Assembly (NCBI GenBank): GCA_036785705.1
Contig: JAWUZG010000051.1
Coordinates: forward strand, 16,148,501-16,212,500
Direction of reading: 5' to 3'
Origin: Acanthornis magna
Taxonomy: Eukaryota > Chordata > Aves > Passeriformes > Acanthizidae
DNA: 64,000 nucleotides
Shown here: in pieces, positions 1 through 9,008 of the stretch
Position numbering within the stretch: the stretch's first letter is position 1
How the letters are laid out: the number at the start of each line of letters is the position of its first letter
The notes under the pieces: generated by a model
Seen by the model: only the letters and a program-made list of their open reading frames with translations
The model's database searches: none
What the model was told of the DNA's origin: nothing
Position numbers and translations under genes: made by a program

Positions 1-104
1 CCTATGGATGGACCTGTAGGACCTATCAGGACATTGGTAGGCTTCAGAGCACTACCAGTTCCTGTGTCAGTGCAGAGCTTTACTTTTGTGCTCTCTTTCT
101 CTAG

Positions 105-149
105 GAGACGGCTGAGAAGACCAAGAGAATGAGCACAAAGGAGATGTAA
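105..149 (+). CDS. FSTL1: FSTL1, last coding exon (partial gene)
   Basis: A pyrimidine-rich acceptor ending in CTAG at 101-104 is followed by an open frame encoding ETAEKTKRMSTKEM and a TAA stop at 147-149. From memory this matches the C-terminus of follistatin-like 1, whose mammalian form ends in a very similar EKTKR.STKE tail. FSTL1 is a secreted SPARC-family glycoprotein with follistatin/Kazal and EF-hand domains that modulates BMP/TGF-beta signalling. All of those domains lie upstream of the window; only this tail is present. The identification rests on 14 residues plus the neighbouring genes: FSTL1 is followed by LRRC58 and GPR156 in the same orientation in human. The exact codon phase at the exon start cannot be checked without the previous exon. 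Confidence 0.8.
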   Translation, partial: ETAEKTKRMSTKEM

Positions 150-858
150 GGGGCCTCCACAGCGGAGAAGCCCAGGAGGATGGGCCCAACCTGCCACCCT
201 GTCCTCCAGTGCTGATCTCAGTATGCACAAGTGTCTGCTACAGTTGCCCAGTCACAGATATTTACATGTATAGAGATGGGTTATTTGTTTTGTAATACAC
301 AGAGAATGGGGCCAGGAAAGGGGAGCAGAGCCCACCTGTTCAGGGAGCTTCATTGCTGGGACCTTGGAAGGCTGGGAGGGACTTACAGCAGCCTCTGGGA
401 CCCCTCCCCAGAGCAGACAGCTGCTCCCTCCAAGAACTAACAGGGATTTCTTGTTCCCCTGGATCTGGGGAAAGGAGGGAGGTCAATGCTGGATAGAAAA
501 GGGGGTCTTCAGTCAATACAACTGTCAGCACTAGCCTTGGCTGCAGAAATACAGGCCTGGCAGTTTTGTGGCTGATCACGTGTGCTGCAGGGCATCATTA
601 GCCAAGGACCTTACCCTTTGGTTCGAGCTCCTCAAAGCTGGTTAGCCTGGTGTGACACCTGGGAGTCGTGGTGCCATGCTGGTGGCAGAAATCCAGCACC
701 TTTCTCCTTGCTTTCCACCAGACTGTCCCCAGCAGCTCCTCCAGTACATTGTGGGCTCCAACACAACACGGTTCCTTTTGACCTCATCTCACTCTCCCTG
801 CCCCCTCCTTAGAGGTGCTATCGTATTTTTTTCTTATCACATTCACATGCTGACTCCC

Positions 859-940
859 CTTTTTTTTTCCTTTTTTTTTTCCTTTTCTTTTTTCCTTTTT
901 GTTTGTTTGTTTTGTTTTGGGTTTTTTTATTATTTTATTT
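859..940 (+). repeat. T-rich polypyrimidine tract
   Basis: Runs of T broken by CC doublets (859-900) pass into GTTT-type repeats (901-940). It is low-complexity sequence in the FSTL1 3' UTR and is probably length-variable. Confidence 0.9.
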
Positions 941-3322
941 CCTATGGTAGTGATTCAGCTTTTGTATGTTTTGTAGCTCTAGATCTTTCAAGAAAACCCA
1001 GTGTGTGGGTTTTTGTTGTTGACAGTGCTGTAATGCCCATGCACAGTTTGTATCGCACTGTGCTCAGCCACCAAAAACACCACAGGCAAATTGTGAACCT
1101 TGCACTTCAGGGTATTTCCCAGCTGGGGATAGCAGTGTCCCTCATGGGAAGAAGAGACAGGGCTGGATGTAATTAATTTCACCAGACGTGGATCGCCACT
1201 GCAGCTCTCTAGCTCTTGCTCCCTTAGCTAGCATTGGCCATGTGCTCAAAGTCTGTGCTCATGCCTCTCTAAATTGCCCAAAGCAGTCTAGAGACAGAGG
1301 GACCAGGCAATCCCATTAGTACAGTATCTTAAAAGGCTTAACTATGTGGAAAACTGTTTAGTTGTACTGTTGGCATCATCTTGGGCTTTTCATCTTCCTC
1401 TGGGATGAGGCAGCAGCATTATTCTTTGACTCCAGGTATGAGTTTGGAGTCAGGGCTGGCAGCCTCATTACTGATGCATTTCTCAGTGTCATTGATCAGA
1501 CCACCTTTGACCACTCTCACATTCCTTTATGGGTCAGTTTCATCCCACGTTTCTCAGAGCATTGGTCCTAGATGTAAATGAAATGCTGTTTTGTTGATAG
1601 TCACCTCTGTAGCCTGAAGCCCAGCTGATTTTCTTCTGCAGTTGTCAAATGTACTTCATACACACCTGAACATCCATGTTCCCTTCATGCCTGTGCTTTG
1701 CTTCCCAAGCAGTTGCATGTGCCCTGAGATGACTGCTTGTGACTTCCATCTTTCTGTGAGCAACTTCAGCAGTTATTGCTGGGTGTCTTGCAGTCCCTGT
1801 TGCTTACTCAAGCAAAATTCCACTTGCATCTGCAAAAGCATGTCCAGTTTGAGTGAAGATCAGCAGGACATTTGTCCCAACCTTCCCCTTTTTGCACAGT
1901 GCTTTCCTTGGAGAGAAAGAAGGAGCTGGTACCTAGACATATAGGAAAAGGAAACCCTCGTCCCTCCTGTGCTCTTTCCCATGAGCCAGATGTGTTAAAG
2001 GCTGTCTGGTCTTTGAGCTGTTTTCTTGATGTGAAGCCAGAGGACTTCCATTGACTTTGGCATAGTGCCCCTTTTCCAGTGAGGACCGTAATGTACCCCA
2101 CCATGGAGAGTTTGGCATCATGAATACAGAAGGAGGCTGGGATTTTTTTTCTCATGCGGGCCTGGATTTGAGCAGCTGTCACCTGTGAAGGTGAGAGGAA
2201 TGAGTCCATATGAGCTGAGGGTAATGTGGACAATGCTACACTGGGACAGAGTCATTGTGTTCTGGTGGCACTAGAATAAGTGGTTGGTGAAACAGGAGCA
2301 CCCATTAGACATAGCTTTGCTCCTTCCCAAGAGTATGAGCAAAAGGCTTCATGTGCTGGATCTGGAGTCACAGGAACATTGTTAATAAATGTTTTGCTTT
2401 ATTCCAACTCTGCTCTAAAAGGTAGTTAGTGCCTCCCAGATCACTTCCTTCCAGCTTGGATTGTTAAAGTGCCTTAGAGAAAACACAACAGCTTGCCTTA
2501 AAGGCTTTCCCTGGATGGGGAAAACATCTTGTTCATTCAGGAGTATCTCCAACTGTGAAAACCACAGCACGCGCAGGAAGGGGAGGCGAACGCACGGCTT
2601 GAGTGCTACTGTAGGCTGCACTGTGTGATGTGTTCTCTGTCCCCTCCTGTCTGCTGTGGCTGTGCAGCTGTGTGGATGTGGGTGGCTGCTGGGGCAGCCG
2701 GAGACATGTGCTCGCAGCTGAGGTTTACAGAGCTTGCACTTGCACTGAGGGTGGAGGGATGGGCTGCAGTCTCTGGCAAGCTGAGCTCTCCGAGAAGCCA
2801 TACAACACATCCTAGAGTAGCCTGGGAGTGCAGCAACAGTGCCTCTGGAAAGAACAGCTGCCTGTGGAGCCTCTTCCTCCTTGTGCCCCCACAAAGGGAC
2901 ATGGTGGAAAGCAGTGCCCATTCTAAGGGCTACAGTTCTCAAGGTGGACTGAAACATCTCGGCTCGCTGCACAGAGGGGAAGGGCAGCCCAGACTGGGCA
3001 ATGCCCAGGCTGCTGCAGGCTGGTCAGTCACTAACTCCTGCAAGGTCACCTGACTGCTGGGGAAGGAAGTGCTGAATTTCAGCCATTGCCCTCTGGGACA
3101 ATTGCTGTACAGACTACAAGGGACAGGGAAGGTGTTTTGTTTTGTTTTGTTTTTTTCCAAAAAACCAAATTTAAGTAACAAATGAAAAAGTCCCACTCCT
3201 CCCTCTATATTCCCTCCTGTACGTGTGTGAAATTTATCAGTATTCTGTAGGTTTCCTTAGTGCACTTATTTTACTGGATTTTGTAATTTTTTTGAAGCAG
3301 GGGGGTTTGGATATTACTGCCA

Positions 3323-3328
3323 AATAAA
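3323..3328 (+). promoter_or_regulatory. FSTL1: FSTL1 polyadenylation signal
   Basis: AATAAA is followed within 20-40 bases by an A-rich stretch and then a GTTTGGTTTATTTT downstream GU/U-rich element, the usual layout of a strong cleavage site. Another AATAAA at 3395-3400 is a possible backup. Confidence 0.7.
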
Positions 3329-3345
3329 TGAAACAAAATTTAAAA

Positions 3346-4420
3346 AACAACACTTGTTTGGTTTATTTTTCACAAGCCACAGGACTTGTTTTCAAATAAA
3401 ACTCATCTGTCTTTGCACAATCATACACAGATCTCAGGGTGCCAGACAAATGAGAGATGTGACTGTCTCTGTTTTATAGCTGGGGAATCAGGTGCAAAGA
3501 ACCCATAGGCAAGTACAAACAGTAACTAGAGGCCTTGAAAATATGTCTGAATGGTGAAATAGCCTTTAATGGTGTTGTATGACAACAGGAAGTGTCCTAC
3601 CATCCATCTTCCCTGTAACTGTAATGCCACTGCTGTGAGTACTGTGCAGATAAGGGTCTGACAGAAGAGAAAGCTGCCTTGCTTTGTTCCACTTGGTGTG
3701 CTCCTTCCAAAGCTGCTTAAAAAAAAACCCGAACAACTCACAAACATTGCCTCTTCGATGTTTTTTTCCACACCAAATGCCCTCTTTGCATGTACCAGCC
3801 TGCTGCACATGCAGTCCTTTCTGTGGCATTCCCAGCCCATTCACTGCTCAACTGCAAAGTGAGGCTGCTTTATTACTGCAATTTCTACTGCAAGAATTTC
3901 CCAGGATTTGAAGAAGGAATGAACGGAAGTGGCAGCCACAAATTTAGCTAGGTGGCACTATAAATACTTTGTCTTGTGCACTGTGTATACTTACTGAAGC
4001 AAAGTGATTTTGAGGTGGGAGAGAGGAAAAGCAAAAATTCTGTTGCCTGCTGCTTTTAGAGGCCTGGGAAAAGCTCTGACCTGTTTATGGAGTTAAGCAC
4101 ATCTGAGTATTAAATTGATGCACTACAGCTACATACCCTTAATCACTTCACAATTCTCCAGCACTGCCAAGCTTCAAGTTGAGAAAAAGGCTATTTAAGT
4201 GGTTGATCAAGACTCTGAACTGAATTTTTAGGTATTTATTAACTTTGGTTCTGAAGATAGGAGCAAACTGATCTATAATAAGGCTCGGTTCCTGAACCAG
4301 GTCACAGAACACACCTTGAGGAGAACCAGGCTTAAAGCACTACAGAAGACAAGAGCAAAATCCAGGTGACCTTACTCTCGTGCTTACATAAGCTCTCCTA
4401 AAACTATCCTGGAACAGCAC
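3346..4420. other. Intergenic, FSTL1 to LTR
   Basis: This stretch is AT-rich with no supported gene. Short open frames on the minus strand (about 3526-3844) lack homology I recognise. I see no structured repeat here. Confidence 0.5.
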
Positions 4421-4426
4421 AATCTT

Positions 4427-5066
4427 TGTAGACTGGAAAAATTATGTTGATAAGAAGTTAACAATAGTGGTGAAGTGTTCTGCAGCTATCTCCGGATTTA
4501 CATCAGGGCTTACATTTGTGAATCCACAGAGTTACCGCAGAGCAGTGGTGGAGTGGAATAGACCTCTGCGTTTACCAAAAGTGTCTCTATGGCTTAAAGA
4601 GATCACTACGGCCAGTACAGCTTGGTACTGTGTAGGCAGACCCTGGTCTCACTCGTGCCCGTGGAAGGCACAAACACTCACCCAAGAGCTTTGGATAGCT
4701 CGTGCGTTACCAGAGACAAAGAACTCAGAGGGCCCAGTCGCGTGGAGTTCCGAAGATGGCTTATTCTCGAAGGGGTCCAACAGCGAAAGAGATCGAACGA
4801 CCCTGAGTGACCACGGACACAGAGATCCAGGGCCAATAGGGTTGGGGAGAAGGCGGGGAGATACAACAACAACCAATGGGGAGAAGGGAGGGGCGGAGTG
4901 ACGGACCAGGTCAAGGCCAATCAACATAGGAGGATTAGCATACCTCGAGACAGACCATCCAATAAACACTCAGGGGGTGTTTCCCACCCCGGAGCTGTCC
5001 CACCACGTCTCTGCTGTCTTGGGACCTCTCAGCTTCTCGGAGGTGGTTTCAACCACCGCAACACAG
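4427..5066 (+). mobile_element. Probable solo LTR, CpG-rich
   Basis: About 640 bp of CpG-rich sequence sits in a CpG-poor surround, as expected of a relatively young insertion. In the + direction it has LTR-like order: several CCAAT boxes and a GGGGCGG GC box (about 4830-4920), AATAAA at 4961-4966, then a GT/C-rich U5-like end with a palindromic hairpin (5042-5057). The six bases AATCTT occur immediately outside both proposed ends (4421-4426 and 5067-5072), matching the 6-bp duplication of class II ERVs. The 5' end is TG as required, but the 3' end reads CACAG, one base beyond the canonical CA, so the borders are uncertain. There is no internal gag/pol/env coding. It could instead be another kind of retroelement. 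Confidence 0.55.
4961..4966 (+). promoter_or_regulatory. AATAAA inside the probable LTR
   Basis: A canonical polyadenylation hexamer precedes a GGGGGTGTTT stretch, a plausible downstream GU-rich element. It supports the LTR reading and could stop read-through transcription from FSTL1. Confidence 0.5.
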
Positions 5067-5084
5067 AATCTTGGAAAAATAATT

Positions 5085-5860
5085 AAGTACAGTGGAAAGT
5101 GACGTTTTCATTCCTACCCACTATGGAACACTCTTCCTTGAAAGCTGGGCACAGCCCTGAGAACTTCCTCCTCTCAGCAACAGGAGCTGTCACATCAAAA
5201 TATTTGTGGTGGTAAAATCCAGAGTTCATAAGAGCACCAAAGGAAGAACAAGTGGACCGTGGGTTTCGTGCACAGTATTCTGGATACCTTCGAATTCAGC
5301 ATTGTTGCTACTTCACGCATTGTTTTAAACTCTTGGCTGGTACAAGCAAACTGATTTGTTTCTGTTTGTTCCAGTCTAAGATGACAGAGACTTTTGTGTA
5401 CATGAAGTGTTTTGAGCAGGTGGGAGGTTGCTACTCCCTTCTTTTTGGCTCTTCTATGCATCATAAGGAAGCAAGTCTGCTTCTTAAGCCTGGACTTAGT
5501 CGAGGCAAATGTTCCCTTGGGTTCTGAATCTTCTTGTCACCACACATAGCTGCTGCTTCTTCCGATTACTGACTACACTGATGTTAACCTGTGTTCAAGG
5601 TGCAATGAATTGAAATCACAGATCCTGACTTGCCTGTGGGGGTATGTATGGTACAACCCGCGTCACCTCCATGTCCATCTGTGACCAGCACCAGACCACT
5701 TTGCCTGACAGACTTGTGTGTTGTGGATTAACTTCACCCAATGCCCCAGCTCAAGACCAAAGCTGTCTTTTCACATCCAGGCAAAGACATGCCAGGCAAG
5801 GACTGCGGTACTTCTACTTCTGGGAGTATCTCTGTTTTGGTGCTCTGCAGCAGCAGCTCA
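5085..5860. other. Intergenic, no gene seen
   Basis: Mixed-composition sequence between the probable LTR and the CR1 fragment. I see no gene or RNA feature that I can support. Confidence 0.5.
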
Positions 5861-5938
5861 CAGAACCACAGAATGTTTTGGGTTGGAAGGGACCCCAAAG
5901 ATCACCCAGTTCCAACCTCCCTGCTCTGCAGGGACCAA
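5861..5938 (-). mobile_element. CR1 LINE fragment, 3' end
   Basis: Read on the + strand it contains the reverse complement of the CR1 3' terminus: CCACAGAAT, GGGTTGGAAGGGACC, then GATCACCCAGTTCCAACC. It is about 78 bp and severely 5'-truncated, as is normal for CR1, the dominant avian LINE. It ends before the usual continuation of the 3' UTR. Confidence 0.85.
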
Positions 5939-6091
5939 AGCAGATCAATCCCTGGAGAAAACACTGGAGGACCAGGGATGCTGGGCCAAGCTCTACCGCC
6001 AGCAGCTGCAACAGAGAGGCCGTAGCGCACACAGGGTCAGCCAACAGGGAAAAGGGTATGATTTTACAGTTAGCAGGGCTCGGAGCTTTGG

Positions 6092-6363
6092 TGTGGATGC
6101 ACTATTCTAAGATTTCTCTCTTCTTTCTCATGAATCGTATGGAGAATAAAGATAAGCTGAATTCTTCTTGCTCTTTCTAATCTTTGTTTTGGAACTGGGT
6201 ACTGCAAGTGTTCAACCAATCGCTCCAGGGGGTGGATGGCTATGAACCAATCACTGCTAGACTATTAATATCTATATAAGAAAAGAAAATTCAATAAATC
6301 GCTCTCTTGCTACTTCCGTCGGTGCTCCGTCTGTTTCGATTTACCTACGAGCTCTCAGCAACA
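6092..6363 (+). mobile_element. Solo LTR with perfect 6-bp target duplication
   Basis: The element starts TGTGG and ends CAACA, obeying the TG...CA rule, and is 272 bp long. The six bases CTTTGG flank it exactly on both sides (6086-6091 and 6364-6369). A 6-bp duplication is typical of class II (ERVK-like) elements. Inside, in + orientation, are CCAAT boxes at 6216 and 6247, a TATATAAG box at 6273-6280, AATAAA at 6293-6298 and a C/T-rich U5. TATA and AATAAA close together imply a short R region. The phrase TTTGGTGTCCCG after the 3' end looks like a tRNA primer-binding site, but the first TTTGG belongs to the target duplication, so I favour a solo LTR made by recombination. It lies about 460 bp upstream of the LRRC58 start codon in the same orientation. 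Confidence 0.8.
6216..6298 (+). promoter_or_regulatory. LTR promoter and poly(A) signals
   Basis: Two CCAAT boxes (6216, 6247), a TATATAAG box (6273-6280) and AATAAA (6293-6298) are arranged as in a retroviral U3/R. Transcription would start near 6300 and read straight into the LRRC58 CpG island. No expression evidence is available from sequence. Confidence 0.6.
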
Positions 6364-6821
6364 CTTTGGTGTCCCGATTCCTGTGAGGTTGGTGTAAAAC
6401 ACTTGGCAAGGAGCAGCTGGCATTTCCAGCCGGCGGTTCCCCAACAACCCGGCAGGCCAGGCCCGCCGGGCGCGGACTGTGGCGGTAGCCGGGGTCGAGT
6501 AGCGCCGCCAGGGCAGCCACAGCCCCAGAGCCGCCATCGCTGCGGGGCCACCTCTGGCCCGCCTCCGCACCGCCCTCCCGTGCTCGTTCCGGCGCCGCCG
6601 AACCCTCCCTCGCCCTCCACCGCCCGCCCTCGGGGGCCCCGCAACCTGCATAAGAGCGCTCGCTCCTCAGAGGCCGCTGTGGCGTCGGTCGGAGGCGTGC
6701 CCGGGATCGAGCATGGCGCGGGGGGAGCCGTGGGAGGCGGGGGGCTATGCAGGTTCCGGGGCGGGGCGAGGGGGGGAAGCCTTTGGGGTGAAGCGCGGGG
6801 CGGTCGGTCCGTGCGGGCGGG

Positions 6822-7339
6822 ATGGCGGCGGCGGGCTGGGACGGCCCCGAGCTGGAGCCGGGACCGGAGCTGGCGCTGGCGATGGAGATGGAGCCGGAGC
6901 CCGAGCCCGAGCCCGAGCCGGAACCCGAGCCGGCGCTGGCGGCGGAGCTGTCGGCGCGGCGCAGCACTGAGGCGCGGCGGCTGGTGCTGTCGCCGCGGCG
7001 GCTGTTGGGCCCGCTGCCCGCCGGGCTGTCGCAGTGGTTCCCGGCGCTGGAGGTGCTGGACGTGAGCGGGACGGGGCTGGCGGAGATGGGCACGGAGCTG
7101 CTGTCCCTGCCGTGCCTCCACACGTTGCTGGCCAAGAACAACCGGCTGGGCGGGCCCGGCTCGCTGCCCAAGGGGCTGGGGCAGGCGCCCCTCGCCCGAT
7201 CCCTCCGCGTCCTCAACCTCAGCGGGAACCGCTTCGCCGAGGTGCCGCCCGCGCTGCTGCGGCTCCGTGGGCTGCGCAGCCTCAGCCTCGGCGGCAACCG
7301 GCTCCACGGCATCCCGCCCGACATCCAGGAGCTCCACAG
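6822..7339 (+). CDS. LRRC58: LRRC58 coding exon 1
   Basis: It encodes residues 1-172 plus two bases of codon 173 and ends CTCCACAG before the donor GTGAGG at 7340. It contains the unique N-terminus, the Glu-Pro repeat and the first leucine-rich repeats. Composition is extremely GC-rich, unlike the other three exons. Confidence 0.95.
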
Positions 7340-8971
7340 GTGAGGGACGGGCCCCGCGGGAGCAGGGACAGCCTCGGCAAGCCCGGCCGGGTTTTCAGCC
7401 ACGCTCCCCCTCGGGGGGTCAGTTCTCTTCAGCCTCAGGTGTCTCCAAGCACTGCTGCCGCTAACTTGGCTCTTCCTCTTTGTCGTGTTGAGTTACCAAA
7501 ACTCCAGGACGTTCTTTACCTCATCAGCATATATTTAAGTATCTAAAGGGTGGATGTTGAGGATGGAGGCAGGCTCTTTGTGGTGATGCCGGGCAATAGG
7601 ACAAGAGGCACCAGGCAGAAAATTATGCACAGGAAGTTCCACCTGAACATGAGGAAGAGCTTCTTTACTGTGGGGGTGACCAAGCACTGGAACAGGCTGC
7701 CCAGAGAGGTTGTGGAGTCTCCCTCACTGGAGGTATTCCAGTGGACATAATCCCGTGCCATGTGCTCTAGGATGACCCTGTTGGAACAGGAAGGTTGGAA
7801 CAGATGACTTGCTGTGGTCCCTTCCAATCCAGCTGGCTGCTCAGGAGAATAAAGATGTGTTTGTGGTTCGTGCAAACAACAGGGCCTTTCTGTTGATACT
7901 GCTGCAGTCTTGCTGGGGGTTTGCTGTCATGGGTGGGTTTTGTGGTGTTTCTCTCAACCCATCGACTCATGTAGATCTGACAGATACTGGCAGACTCAAA
8001 ACAGGGTGCCCCAGGCTGTGCTTGGGTGCAGTGGTACATCTGGCTCTGGGGCTGTATCCAACCGCTGCAGGCTGCTGATACAGAAACTTACGGCTGAATC
8101 ACAGCAGTTAGGAACAGTGATAGGGTGGGAACAGGCCTTAGATAGCGCTGGGTAGTGGCTGCCTGCACTGGCCTGAGCTGGGTACTCCTGAAGCTTGCTG
8201 TCCTCCTCAGCAAGCTGGATGCTTGTTGTGACTTAAGTGACACAGGCACCTCAATGTGTTCTGCTGGATTCCCAAGCCTCAGACTGGCCTGGCCTCTGTG
8301 CAGCTCTGTGCTAAGACTTTGGATCTGAACTTTGTTTGCTCCAACTCTTTGCCAAGGGACTTGCCAGAGGCAGCCTCTCTTATGCAAATTCCAGCACCCT
8401 TGACCCTTAATACCTGGATTCACTCTGATGGCTCAGCAGAGCTGCGTCCAGTGGAAGCATTGGATGTTCTGTGTGTAGTGATGACTCTCATGGGCCTAGG
8501 TGGGAGGTACCAGAACTCCTTGAGTGCTGTTGGGAAATCATTTTGTCTGCTGCAGTATAATACAATTTGATTTGTGGCTTTTGTCCAGGTGGCATAGCAT
8601 GCACCTTTTAAAGATTTGTAGTAATTCTGGGTTAAGCTCTCTGGGCTGAGAGATGCTATGAGACATTTCGAGTGATGGAGAATGCCCATATCCTTCTTGG
8701 CAGAGTTGCGATGCATCTTGGGTTGGGGCTGTCATGAGGAAGAGGAAGCTCAGCTTTTTCTCTGTCCAGGAGCAGATACTTCAGGGATGAAAAAGAAAAT
8801 GAGGCACGGGAGAGGAGGCCAATGGAGGAGGGCAGTTGTATGGGGAGGATGATCCACATTGTCTCCATAGCATGTCTGGTAGCATCCAGGATGTGGTTGG
8901 GATCCAATTGTTGCTCCCACCTCTGAGTCAGAGGCTCCCTGCAGCTTTTGACATGGTCTCAGTCTGTGGGC

Positions 8972-9008
<37 letters not shown>

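Larger units (their letters stand above)
150..3345 (+). other. FSTL1: FSTL1 3' UTR
   Basis: This non-coding stretch runs from the FSTL1 stop to a canonical AATAAA at 3323-3328. A length of about 3.2 kb is usual for FSTL1, whose mammalian 3' UTR is also several kilobases long. It holds a T-rich tract (859-940), an internal AATAAA at 2384-2389 that could give a shorter isoform, and a small CpG-bearing patch near 2568-2600. The open frames across it are short, overlap on both strands and have no recognisable domain, so I treat them as chance. Mammalian miR-198 lies in this UTR, but I see no matching hairpin here. Confidence 0.75.
6425..7420 (+). promoter_or_regulatory. LRRC58: LRRC58 CpG island and promoter
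   Basis: The sequence changes abruptly to very GC-rich, CpG-dense DNA that covers the presumed transcription start, the 5' UTR and the whole of LRRC58 exon 1. No TATA box is seen near the presumed start, which fits a dispersed housekeeping-type promoter. The start codon lies in GGGATGGCGGC, which also matches the core of a YY1 site. The transcription start itself cannot be placed from sequence alone. Confidence 0.75.

Noticed and set aside
652..1176. 174-codon + strand open frame
   Set aside because: Its middle is a poly-Phe run from the T-rich tract of the FSTL1 3' UTR; it has no domain and no coding signature.
6307..7065. 252-codon + strand open frame over the LRRC58 5' region
   Set aside because: Different frame from LRRC58, starts inside the solo LTR, and is a compositional artefact.
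6341..7402. 353-codon and 330-codon minus-strand open frames
   Set aside because: They lie antisense to LRRC58 exon 1 in a CpG island. Extreme GC content removes stops; the products are Arg/Pro/Ser/Gln-rich, and the + strand has a clear conserved gene.
7550..7750. 66-codon frame with a conserved-looking [16 protein letters not shown] motif
   Set aside because: This is the decayed end of a CR1 LINE ORF2, not a host gene; the same motif recurs near 49.2 kb and 57.2 kb.
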